Shown piece after piece: positions 43,447 through 51,244 of a DNA stretch of 64,000 bases. Source of the DNA: Clostridia bacterium (GTDB taxonomy: Bacteria; Bacillota; Clostridia; Christensenellales; Aristaeellaceae); contig JAFWQA010000029.1 of the NCBI GenBank assembly GCA_017509255.1, forward strand, positions 1-64,000, in the 5' to 3' direction. The stretch's first letter is position 1, and each line of letters begins with the position of its first letter. Position numbers and translations under genes: made by a program. Below the pieces are notes generated by a model. It worked only from the letters and a program-made list of their open reading frames with translations. It was not told the DNA's origin and did not search any database.

Positions 43447-45831
43447 ATGTATCAGGTCGTGAAACGGGACGGCAAAATTGCCGATTTTGAGATCAGCAAG
43501 ATATCCAAGGCTATCACCAAGGCTTTTGACGCGCTGAACAAGCAGTACCATCCCAGTGTGATCGACATGCTCGCGCTGCGGGTGACCGCGGAATACGAGC
43601 CGATGATCAAGGACGGGAAGATCACGGTGGAAAGCATTCAGGACTGCGTCGAAAAGGTGCTGTCCGAGGCCGGCTATGCCGACGTGGCCAAGGCCTATAT
43701 CCTGTACCGCAAGCAGCGTGAAAAGGTCCGCAACGTCAATTCCGCCCTCCTGAACTACAAGGACCTGGTGGACAACTATCTTCACATCAACGACTGGCGC
43801 GTGAAGGAGAACTCCACGGTGACCTATTCCGTCGGAGGACTCATCCTGTCCAACTCCGGCGCGATCACCGCCAACTACTGGCTGTCCGAGATCTACGACA
43901 CGGAGATCGCCGAAGCGCACCGCTCCGCGGCGATCCATATCCATGACCTGAGCATGCTCACCGGCTACTGCGCCGGCTGGAGCCTCAAGCAGCTGATCCA
44001 GGAAGGCCTCGGCGGCGTTCCCGGCAAGATCACGTCCTCTCCCGCCAGCCATCTGTCCACGCTGTGCAACCAGATGGTCAACTTCCTGGGCATCATGCAG
44101 AACGAGTGGGCCGGCGCCCAGGCGTTCTCCAGCTTTGATACCTACCTGGCCCCCTTCGTCAAGATCGACAACCTGAGCCAGAAGGAAGTCAAGCAGTGTG
44201 TGCAGTCCTTCATTTACGGCGTGAACACCCCCTCCCGCTGGGGCACGCAGGCGCCCTTCTCCAACATCACGCTGGACTGGGTCTGCCCGAACGACCTGAA
44301 GAACCTGCCCGCCATCGTCGGCGGCAAGGAGCTGGACTTCACCTATGGGGAGTGCCAGAAGGAAATGGACATGGTCAACAAGGCGTTCATCGAGATCATG
44401 ATCGAGGGCGACGCTAACGGCCGCGGCTTCCAGTATCCGATCCCGACGTATTCCATCACCCGTGACTTTGACTGGTCCGAAACGGAGAACAACAAGCTTC
44501 TGTTCGAGATGACCGCGAAATACGGCACGCCCTATTTCAGCAACTACATCAACTCCGACATGGAGCCCAGCGACGTGCGCAGCATGTGCTGCCGCCTGCG
44601 CCTGGACCTGCGTGAGCTGCGCAAAAAGTCCGGCGGCTTCTTCGGCAGCGGCGAGTCCACCGGCTCCGTCGGCGTGGTCACGATCAATATGCCGCGCCTG
44701 GCCTATGAATCCGCGAATGAAGAGGAATTCTACAAAAAGCTGGACCGCCTGATGGACATCGCGGCCCGCAGCCTGAAGACCAAGCGCACCGTCATCACCA
44801 AGCTGCTGGACGGCGGCCTGTATCCCTACACCAAGCGCTATCTGGGCACCTTCGAGAACCACTTCTCCACCATCGGCCTGGTCGGCATGAATGAAGCCTG
44901 CCTGAACGCGAGGTGGCTCCGCAAGGACCTGACGAACGCCGACGCGCAGGAGTTCGCCAAGGACGTGCTGAATCACATGCGCACCCGCCTGAGCGATTAT
45001 CAGGAGCAGTACGGCGACCTGTACAACCTGGAAGCGACGCCCGCCGAGTCCACCACCTACCGCTTCGCCAAGCATGACAAGGAGCAGTATCCCGACATCA
45101 TCACGGCGAACGAGAACGGCAAGCCCTACTACACGAACTCCAGTCACCTGCCCGTCGGCTACAGCGAGGACGTTTTCTCCGCGCTGGACGTGCAGGACGA
45201 GCTGCAGACGCTGTACACCTCCGGCACCGTGTTCCACGCTTTCCTGGGTGAGAAGCTGCCGGACTGGAAGGCTGCCGCGAACCTGGTGCGCAAGATCGCC
45301 GAGAACTACAAGCTGCCCTACTATACCATGAGCCCCACCTATTCCGTCTGCAAGAACCACGGCTACCTGACCGGCGAGCAGTACGTCTGCCCGCACTGCG
45401 GCGAGAAGACCGAGGTCTACAGCCGGATCACCGGCTACTACCGCCCGGTGCAGAACTGGAATGACGGCAAGGCGCAGGAGTTCAAGGACCGCAAGGTCTA
45501 TGACATCGGGCATTCCCACCTGACCCACAAGGGCCCGCTCATGCCGGACGCCCCCGCGGCCGCCGCGGAGGAAAAGGCGGATGAAAAGGCCGCCGCGCCG
45601 GTTTCCCATGCGATGCTCTTCGTTTCCGCCACCTGCCCCAACTGCAAGCTGGCCATGAGCCTGCTGGACAAGGCCGGCTATGCCTACAAGAAGGTGCTGG
45701 CCACGGATGACGTCGCCCTGACGGAGAAGTACGGCATCAAGCAGGCTCCCACGCTGGTGGTTGTGGAGGGAGACGCGTTTACCAAGTACAAGGGCGTGTC
45801 CGATATCCGCGGCATGCTCAAGGCCATGTGA
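43447..45831 (+). CDS. nrdD: Class III ribonucleotide reductase fused to a C-terminal redoxin domain
   Basis: A 794-residue anaerobic reductase making deoxyribonucleotides. Residues 1-90 form an ATP-cone (VVKRDGKIADFEISKISKAI). The catalytic barrel has active-site cysteines in MLTGYCAGWSL and RSMCCRLRLDL and the loop NTPSRWGTQAPFSNI. A zinc site (CKNHGY with CPHCGEKTE) precedes the glycyl-radical Gly663 in RITGYYRPVQNWNDGK, where ordinary NrdD proteins end about 40 residues later. Here an Ala/Glu-rich linker (~703-718) leads to a thioredoxin/glutaredoxin-like domain (719-794) with the redox pair CPNC at 730-733 and the cis-proline segment KQAPTLVVVEG. The fusion suggests a built-in disulfide reductant instead of formate. 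Thioredoxin reductase follows. Confidence 0.95.
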   Translation: MYQVVKRDGKIADFEISKISKAITKAFDALNKQYHPSVIDMLALRVTAEYEPMIKDGKITVESIQDCVEKVLSEAGYADVAKAYILYRKQREKVRNVNSALLNYKDLVDNYLHINDWRVKENSTVTYSVGGLILSNSGAITANYWLSEIYDTEIAEAHRSAAIHIHDLSMLTGYCAGWSLKQLIQEGLGGVPGKITSSPASHLSTLCNQMVNFLGIMQNEWAGAQAFSSFDTYLAPFVKIDNLSQKEVKQCVQSFIYGVNTPSRWGTQAPFSNITLDWVCPNDLKNLPAIVGGKELDFTYGECQKEMDMVNKAFIEIMIEGDANGRGFQYPIPTYSITRDFDWSETENNKLLFEMTAKYGTPYFSNYINSDMEPSDVRSMCCRLRLDLRELRKKSGGFFGSGESTGSVGVVTINMPRLAYESANEEEFYKKLDRLMDIAARSLKTKRTVITKLLDGGLYPYTKRYLGTFENHFSTIGLVGMNEACLNARWLRKDLTNADAQEFAKDVLNHMRTRLSDYQEQYGDLYNLEATPAESTTYRFAKHDKEQYPDIITANENGKPYYTNSSHLPVGYSEDVFSALDVQDELQTLYTSGTVFHAFLGEKLPDWKAAANLVRKIAENYKLPYYTMSPTYSVCKNHGYLTGEQYVCPHCGEKTEVYSRITGYYRPVQNWNDGKAQEFKDRKVYDIGHSHLTHKGPLMPDAPAAAAEEKADEKAAAPVSHAMLFVSATCPNCKLAMSLLDKAGYAYKKVLATDDVALTEKYGIKQAPTLVVVEGDAFTKYKGVSDIRGMLKAM

Positions 45832-45849
45832 CCGGACTGAACCGCAACA

Positions 45850-45883
45850 AAACGGGGGCGCCTTCTGCGTCCCCGTTTATTTC
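45850..45883 (+). terminator. Hairpin between nrdD and trxB
   Basis: Stem AAACGGGGGCGC / GCGTCCCCGTTT (twelve pairs, one G-U), loop CTTCT, followed by ATTTCC. The short T-run suggests partial termination, so trxB may share the nrdD transcript at a lower level. Confidence 0.65.
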
Positions 45884-45903
45884 CGACAGGGGAGGGAAAG
45901 GAT

Positions 45904-46818
45904 ATGTATGACATTATCGTGGTCGGAGGCGGCCCGGCCGGCATGACGGCCGCCCTGTACGCGCTGCGCAACGGCAAGACCGCGCTCGTGCTGGAAAAGA
46001 ACGGCTTCGGCGGCCAGATCACGCACAGCCCCAAGGTGGAAAACTGGCCCGGAACGGCCCGGATGAGCGGAAACGAATACGCGGACGCTTTCCTGGAGCA
46101 GATCCTGGACCAGGGCGCCGAGGTGGACCTGACCGAGGTGGTCCGCGTGGAAAAGGCGGACGGCTGCCTGCGCGTCATCACCGAGGACGGGGAGGAGAAG
46201 GAAGCAAAGGCTGTGATCCTGGCCACCGGCGTGAAGCACCGGATGCTGGGCCTGCCGGGCGAGGAGGATCTCGTGGGCGAGGGCATCAGCTACTGCGCGG
46301 TGTGCGACGGCGACTTCTATAAGGGCAAAACGGTCTGCGTGGCCGGCGGCGGGAACTCCGCGCTGCAGGAGGCGATCCTGCTGGCGAGCAAATGCGCGCA
46401 CGTGACCATGCTGCAGGACCTGCCATCCTTTACCGGGGAGCAGAAGCTGCAGGAGGTGCTTTTCGCGCGGGACAACGTATCCGCCCTGACCGGCGTCCGG
46501 ATCACGGACGTCACGCTGGACGAGAACGCGCAGATGACGGGCGTCACCGTCCGGAAGGCGGACGGGGAGACGGAGACCGTTCCCTGCGACGGCCTTTTCG
46601 TGGCCATCGGCCTGATCCCGGAGAACGAAGCCTTCGCCGGCCTGGCGGAGCTGAACCAATGGGGCTACTTCGACAGCGGCGAGAGCTGCGAAACGAAAAC
46701 GCCCGGCGTTTACGTCGCCGGAGACTGCCGCTCCAAGGGCGTCCGCCAGCTGACCACCGCGGTGGCGGACGGCGCGACGGCCGCGCTGGCTGCCTGCCGC
46801 TATATTGACGGGCTGTAA
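45904..46818 (+). CDS. trxB: Thioredoxin reductase-like flavoprotein lacking the HRRxxxR motif
   Basis: A 304-residue low-molecular-weight thioredoxin reductase. The FAD loop is VVGGGPAGMTAAL, the redox pair is CAVCDG at residues 131-134, and the closing FAD motif is VYVAGDCRSKGVRQLTTA. The second nucleotide fold keeps GGGNSALQEA, but the HRRxxxR motif that holds the NADPH phosphate is replaced by QDLPSFTGEQ. Such changes are known in the ferredoxin-dependent (FFTR) and NADH-type relatives. AGGGGAGGGAAAGG precedes the ATG. It lies 72 bases after nrdD and would be expected to re-reduce its redoxin domain. Confidence 0.88.
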   Translation: MYDIIVVGGGPAGMTAALYALRNGKTALVLEKNGFGGQITHSPKVENWPGTARMSGNEYADAFLEQILDQGAEVDLTEVVRVEKADGCLRVITEDGEEKEAKAVILATGVKHRMLGLPGEEDLVGEGISYCAVCDGDFYKGKTVCVAGGGNSALQEAILLASKCAHVTMLQDLPSFTGEQKLQEVLFARDNVSALTGVRITDVTLDENAQMTGVTVRKADGETETVPCDGLFVAIGLIPENEAFAGLAELNQWGYFDSGESCETKTPGVYVAGDCRSKGVRQLTTAVADGATAALAACRYIDGL

Positions 46819-46832
46819 AAGAACGCACAGTA

Positions 46833-46864
46833 AAAGGGCATCGGAGGAAACTCCGATGCCCTTT
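46833..46864. terminator. Bidirectional terminator between trxB and the lysine transporter
   Basis: Fourteen-pair stem AAAGGGCATCGGAG / CTCCGATGCCCTTT closed by a GAAA loop (TTTC on the minus strand). The minus strand continues TTTTA. Confidence 0.85.
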
Positions 46865-46873
46865 GGCATTTCA

Positions 46874-47608
46874 TTACAGGAAACGCTTCAGGAATTCGCG
46901 GGTGCGCGGATCCTGCGGGTCGACGAGGACCTGGGAGGGAGGACCCTGCTCCAGGATGACGCCGTCCGCCATGTAGACCACCTGGGTGCTCACGTCGCGG
47001 GCAAAGCTCATCTCATGGGTCACGACCAGCATGGTCATGCGGTCCTTCGCCAGGTTCTTCATGACGTCGAGCACCTCGCCGACCATTTCCGGGTCCAGGG
47101 CGGAGGTGGGCTCGTCAAACAGGAGGACCTCAGGCTCCATGGCCAGCGCGCGGGCAATGGCCACGCGCTGCTTCTGGCCACCGGAGATCTGCTGGGGCCG
47201 GGCGTTGATGTAGGGCAGCATGCCTACCTTGTTCAGGTAGTACATGGCGCGGTCCTTCGCTTCCTTCGCCGGGACCTTGCTGACCTTTCTCTGGCCGATG
47301 ATGCAGTTGTCCAGCACCGTCAGGTTGGAGAAAAGGTTGAAGCTCTGGAACACCATGCCCACCCGGGCGCGGTAGGAGCTCTGGTTGATCTTGCCGCCGG
47401 TGACGCTTTCCCCGTGGAACAGGATCTCGCCGGTCGTCAGGGTCTCCAGCAGGTTGATGCACCGGAGCAGCGTGCTTTTGCCGCTGCCGCTGGCGCCGAT
47501 GATGCTGGTCACGTCCCCCTTGCTGACGGTGAAGTCCACGTCCTTGAGCACCGCGTGGGTGCCGAAGGTCTTGGAGAGGTGCCGGATCTCCAGAATCGGT
47601 TCACTCAT
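46874..47608 (-). CDS. Amino-acid ABC transporter ATPase (GlnQ/HisP type)
   Basis: A 244-residue ATPase. Walker [11 protein letters not shown]-loop [10 protein letters not shown], signature [10 protein letters not shown], Walker [13 protein letters not shown] and the H-loop VVTHEM are complete. It is the last gene of a three-gene operon (binding protein, permease, ATPase), with its start overlapping the permease stop as ATGA. The lysine riboswitch at the head of the operon indicates lysine as substrate. Confidence 0.94.
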   Translation of the reverse strand: MSEPILEIRHLSKTFGTHAVLKDVDFTVSKGDVTSIIGASGSGKSTLLRCINLLETLTTGEILFHGESVTGGKINQSSYRARVGMVFQSFNLFSNLTVLDNCIIGQRKVSKVPAKEAKDRAMYYLNKVGMLPYINARPQQISGGQKQRVAIARALAMEPEVLLFDEPTSALDPEMVGEVLDVMKNLAKDRMTMLVVTHEMSFARDVSTQVVYMADGVILEQGPPSQVLVDPQDPRTREFLKRFL

Positions 47609-48429
47609 GGCTTTTCCCCTCCGATATCCTTGTTTTTCTCCTCATAGGGCGCTTCGCCGGAGAAGCTGTAGGTCCCCGCGGTCAGTACCAGCTGGTCCGT
47701 GTTGACCAGCTCGTAATTGGACTTGCCCTCCAGTTTCTTTTCCAGCTTGCGCAGCAGGAAGCTGGCCAGCAGCGTCAGGAACAGGTAGCCGCCCATTTCC
47801 AGGAAAGCGGAGGGGAAGTACTTGAACACGGCTCCGCTGACCATCTTGTGCACGGCAAAGAAGTCCTGGAACCCGATGATGAACATGACGGACGTATCCT
47901 TGACGTTGATGATGTAATTGTTTCCGATCTGCGGCATGATATTGCGCAGCGTCTGCGGCAGCACGATATACAGCATGGTCTGGAAGTGGTTCATTCCGAT
48001 GGCCTTGGCGCCCTCGAACTGCCCCGCGTCGATGCTCATGATGCCGCCGCGGACGGACTCCGCCATATAGGCGCCCGTATTGATGCTGACCACGATGATG
48101 CTGACGGTCCAGATGTTCCTGAAGGCGACGCCGAAGAAATAAGGAAGGCCGTAGTAGATGAACACAGCCTGCAGGATCATGGGCGTGCCGCGGAAGACCT
48201 CCACATACGCGCGGATCACGATCCTCAGCAGCTTCAGCAGAAAGCGCTTGAGGAACCCGTCCTTCGGGCCGTAGGGGATCGTCTGCAGGATACCGCAGAT
48301 GAAGCCGATGATACAGCCGATCAGCGTGGCCACCGTGGCCAGGATCAGGGTGTTGCCGATGCCGGTCAGATAGGTGGTGCCGTATTTGGCCCAGATACTG
48401 CCGATGTCGGAGAATAACTGTGCGAGCAT
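47605..48429 (-). CDS. Amino-acid ABC transporter permease, probably lysine
   Basis: A 274-residue permease of the HisM/GlnP type. The His/Glu/Gln/Arg permease motif [20 protein letters not shown] and the coupling loop [20 protein letters not shown] are present, with about five membrane helices. It has an unusual C-terminal soluble tail of ~45 residues ([17 protein letters not shown] and on) not needed for transport in relatives. Coupled by ATGA to the ATPase gene. Confidence 0.92.
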   Translation of the reverse strand: MLAQLFSDIGSIWAKYGTTYLTGIGNTLILATVATLIGCIIGFICGILQTIPYGPKDGFLKRFLLKLLRIVIRAYVEVFRGTPMILQAVFIYYGLPYFFGVAFRNIWTVSIIVVSINTGAYMAESVRGGIMSIDAGQFEGAKAIGMNHFQTMLYIVLPQTLRNIMPQIGNNYIINVKDTSVMFIIGFQDFFAVHKMVSGAVFKYFPSAFLEMGGYLFLTLLASFLLRKLEKKLEGKSNYELVNTDQLVLTAGTYSFSGEAPYEEKNKDIGGEKP

Positions 48430-48467
48430 AGGGATGCCCCTTTCATGTCAGATCGGGTACGGCCGTG

Positions 48468-49412
48468 TTATTCGCTCAGGGGCTGGACCTTGATGGCTTC
48501 GGCCATCAGGGCGTTGAAGTCGTCGGCGGTCTTGTCCTTCAGCACGGCGTTGATGGCGTCCAGCAGCACGGTGTTGCCCTTGCGGACGGAGATGCCGATG
48601 TTGATCTCTTCCTCGGACACGGTGAAGTCATCCCCGGTGCCGGCGAAGTCCAGCAGCTTCAGGTCGGGATAGGCGATCAGGGCGCCCTGGGCGGTGGGCA
48701 TATCGGTGCAGACGAAGTCCACGGTGCCGGCTTCCACAGCCATCAGCATGGCGGGAGCGGATTCGGCCGGGGGTTGGATCTGGGCTTCCTTGACCTGGGG
48801 CAGGCAGGAATCGTACCAGATGGTGCCGCTCTGGCTGGTGCAGGTGCCCTTCAGCTCACTGATGCCCTTGGCGGCCGTGTTGGCATTGCCGTCCTTGGCC
48901 AGGCAGACGATGGTGGCGTAAAGATACGGGCCGGCGAAGTCGACGGATTCCATGCGCTCGGAGGTCATGCTCTGGCCGGCGATGACCGCGTCAACGATGC
49001 CGCTCTGGATCGCGGGGATCAGGCTGTCCCAGTCGAGCTGCACGACCTCCAGCTTCCAGCCGTTGGCCTCGCAGATCTGCTTCGCGGTCATGATGTCATA
49101 GCCGTTGGCATACAGATTGCTGTCCCGGATCGGCACGGCGCCGTTGGAATCGTCGGGCTGCGCCCAGTTGTAGGGAGCGTAGGCGCATTCCATGGCGACG
49201 GTCAGCACGCCGTCCTCCACACCGGTCACGGCAGGCGCTTCCGTTTCGGCGGGCGCTTCCGTTTCAGCCGGCGCTTCGGTCGCGGCGGGAACTTCGGTCG
49301 CGACGGGTTCGGCGGGCTTTTCACCGCCGCGCGGCAGGAAGATGATCAGCAGGGCGGCCGCGATCACGACGACTGCGGCGATACAGATCCAGAGAGCCTT
49401 TTTGTTTTTCAT
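48468..49412 (-). CDS. Amino-acid-binding protein with membrane anchor, probably lysine
   Basis: A 314-residue SBP_bac_3 protein. Instead of a lipoprotein signal it has an uncleaved-looking anchor helix (LWICIAAVVVIAAALLIIFL), then a flexible linker with tandem AETEAPAETEAPA repeats (~45-62) and the binding domain from VLTVAMECAYAPYN onward. Family markers include GYDIMTAKQICEANGWKLE, DAVIAGQSMTSERME and SGTIWYDSCLPQ. The linker repeat is also visible in the DNA (49219-49280). It is the first gene after the lysine riboswitch; AAGGAGG precedes the ATG. Confidence 0.92.
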   Translation of the reverse strand: MKNKKALWICIAAVVVIAAALLIIFLPRGGEKPAEPVATEVPAATEAPAETEAPAETEAPAVTGVEDGVLTVAMECAYAPYNWAQPDDSNGAVPIRDSNLYANGYDIMTAKQICEANGWKLEVVQLDWDSLIPAIQSGIVDAVIAGQSMTSERMESVDFAGPYLYATIVCLAKDGNANTAAKGISELKGTCTSQSGTIWYDSCLPQVKEAQIQPPAESAPAMLMAVEAGTVDFVCTDMPTAQGALIAYPDLKLLDFAGTGDDFTVSEEEINIGISVRKGNTVLLDAINAVLKDKTADDFNALMAEAIKVQPLSE

Positions 49413-49444
49413 ATGGGGTAACCTCCTTCAAAATGATCGGTACG

Positions 49445-49476
49445 AAAAAGAAAAAAGCAGCGACGCCAATCGCTGC
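49445..49476 (-). terminator. Expression-platform terminator of the lysine riboswitch
   Basis: Minus strand: GCAGCGA, loop TTGGCG, TCGCTGC, then TTTTTTCTTTTT. It sits between the aptamer and the first gene, as expected for transcriptional control. Confidence 0.88.
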
Positions 49477-49513
49477 GGCGGAAGCTCCGGAAAGGGAGGC
49501 TCCGGCATCAGTG

Positions 49514-49675
49514 AATAGCGCTCCACGGCGTGTGCCGTGACAGTCAGCGGAATATTGTCCCGCTGCCCAACGGGACCGCGGCCGGCGGATCCCGTTTCGG
49601 CGGCTTCCCCTTTGACCCGCGTTCACAGCCCCGGCGGGACTCCCGCGGGCGACTCTTGTCAGCCGCACCTCTAAA
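49514..49675 (-). promoter_or_regulatory. Lysine riboswitch (L box)
   Basis: The minus-strand RNA reads AGAGGTGCGG at the 5' end, then AAGAGT, AAAGGGGAAGCCGCCGAA, TTGGGCAGC, CTGACTGTCACGGC and GGAGCGCTATT in order. These match the conserved blocks of the lysC leader of B. subtilis (AGAGGUGCG, CAAGAGUA, AAAGGGGAGCGUCGCCGAA, CUGGCCGUGC, GGCUGUCA, GGAGGGCUAUC). Helices are of normal size. High lysine should favour the terminator at 49445-49476 and shut off the amino-acid transporter. This is the best evidence for the transporter's substrate. Confidence 0.93.
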
Positions 49676-49682
49676 CACTTCT

Positions 49683-49710
49683 ATTGTAACGCGTATCGAA
49701 CAAAACGCAA
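49683..49710 (-). promoter_or_regulatory. Promoter of the lysine-transporter operon
   Basis: Minus strand: TTGCGT (49710-49705), 16-base spacer, TACAAT (49688-49683). The start would fall near 49676, exactly at the 5' end of the riboswitch. Confidence 0.7.
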
Positions 49711-49723
49711 GGAGTATATTGGT

Positions 49724-51016
49724 TTAATTCTGTTCTGCCTGCTCCATGCCCATTTCGATCCGGGCGTTGAAGGCGATGGAGAAGCCGGCGGAAAGGGCCA
49801 GGAAGACTCCCGCGGCCAGGATCAGGACGGTCACGACGATCCCCGTCACGCGGATGTCCAGCAGCTGCTGCAGGCAGATCGCGCAGATCAGGTTGGAGGA
49901 AAGCGTGTCAAAATAGTTGACTCCGGCGTACTGCCGCTTCCGGATCCAGGTGCGGATATTGCTCACCAGGATCGTCAGCCCGTTGGCGATCAGGCCGAGC
50001 ATCAGCCACATGACCGGGGAGCCGTGCAGGGTCAGGTAGCCGAGCAGGGCGATATCCGTCAGGATGCCGAGCGCGTGGGATACCAGGAAGGAACCGTGGT
50101 TGGTGGAGGGATAGGCGTGGCTGACCACGTTGAAAACGATCCGCAGCACCTGGCTTGCCCCGTAGAGGATCAGGATCATGCGGGTGTTTTGCAGCGTGAA
50201 CATGATGACCAGGGGGATCAGCAGCAGGAAGCGGATCAGGTTGCAGAAGAAGAAAAAGGTCCGGCGCCCCGGCGAGCCCTTTTCCTTTTCCAGCCCGCGG
50301 CTGACGGCCGCCATGTTCCGGATGCGCAGGTTCAGCTCGTCGGAAACGCGCTCCGTTTCACCGGAGATGTCATCGCTGTCCGCCCGGTAGGTGACCAGTT
50401 CACCGAAGCGGAGCACATGGTGCTGCTCGTCGATATAGACCGGACAGAAGCGGAGCTCCTTCCCGGTCTTCCTGTGATAGATCTTTCCGAGGGTGGCGAA
50501 GCCGGAGAAGAAGGGCGTCACTGAGGTCAGGGAATACTCCGGCAGGCCGGTCTCCGGGAAAATGATCAGGTTGTCGCCCTTTTCCAGGGCTGCCACGCTT
50601 TTGCGCATGGTGGCGAAAAGGGAGGAGGGATCGTCCCGGTCCACGGGGATGGCCCCGAAGCGCTTCAGGATCCGGCAGGCCAGCCGGCCGAGCTTTGTCG
50701 CCAGCCAGTTCAGCGGGCGCTCCCCCAGAAAGGGGAGGATGCCCCTGAGGCCGGGCTTCATGGAGGCGGTCGCCGTTTCGGGATCCATGAGCTCCCGGTT
50801 GATCCACACGCTGGTGATCAGCGTCATGGAAAGGATGATGCTGATCGGACCGAACACATTGTAGTGATTGGCGATGAACACCACAGGCTCATCGCTTTTC
50901 AGGATCTCCTCCGGGTATTCCACCTTGCAGTGGAAAAAAGGATAAAGGATCCGGTAAACCATCCGCATCGGAAAGGTACCGAACCCAGGGCGTTTGTTGT
51001 ATCTGTAGGTTTTCAT
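49724..51016 (-). CDS. PlsC-like acyltransferase-fold protein with C-terminal membrane domain
   Basis: A 430-residue protein. Residues ~20-220 resemble 1-acylglycerol-3-phosphate acyltransferases: FIANHYNVFGP (motif I), GAIPVDRDD (motif II) and LIIFPETGLPE (motif III). In motif I the usual HxxxxD is HYNVFG, so the catalytic aspartate is replaced by Gly. The second half has about five membrane helices (FFFFCNLIRFLLLIPLVIMF at the first), not a feature of ordinary PlsC. The start is the ATG at 51016 behind CGGAGAG; the frame is open 33 codons upstream but runs through the 5' region. Lipid remodelling is likely; activity is uncertain. Confidence 0.78.
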   Translation of the reverse strand: MKTYRYNKRPGFGTFPMRMVYRILYPFFHCKVEYPEEILKSDEPVVFIANHYNVFGPISIILSMTLITSVWINRELMDPETATASMKPGLRGILPFLGERPLNWLATKLGRLACRILKRFGAIPVDRDDPSSLFATMRKSVAALEKGDNLIIFPETGLPEYSLTSVTPFFSGFATLGKIYHRKTGKELRFCPVYIDEQHHVLRFGELVTYRADSDDISGETERVSDELNLRIRNMAAVSRGLEKEKGSPGRRTFFFFCNLIRFLLLIPLVIMFTLQNTRMILILYGASQVLRIVFNVVSHAYPSTNHGSFLVSHALGILTDIALLGYLTLHGSPVMWLMLGLIANGLTILVSNIRTWIRKRQYAGVNYFDTLSSNLICAICLQQLLDIRVTGIVVTVLILAAGVFLALSAGFSIAFNARIEMGMEQAEQN

Positions 51017-51158
51017 CAGGCTCTCCGTTCCGCACCGTGCTTTGACAGGCGCGCTTTCCGCGCTCCTTCTGAAGGGAATACAGGTATTATACAGGAAAAA
51101 CGGGAGGAAAAACACCTTTTTTCACCGGGAAGGGGCTTTTTTTTCGCTCCGCTCCTCC

Positions 51159-51188
51159 TTGACGGCCGGAAATCGGAATCGGTATAAT
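51159..51188 (+). promoter_or_regulatory. Promoter of the HD-GYP/GGDEF gene
   Basis: TTGACG (51159-51164), 18-base spacer, perfect TATAAT (51183-51188). Confidence 0.75.
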
Positions 51189-51244
51189 AGGAAACAGGAA
51201 AAAACGGATGATACGGATGACTGCCGGAGGGAAGGACGAAAAGC

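Noticed and set aside
49413..49723. T-box leader as explanation of the structured region
   Set aside because: No AGGGTGGNACCGCG T-box motif; the ordered lysine riboswitch blocks fit better.
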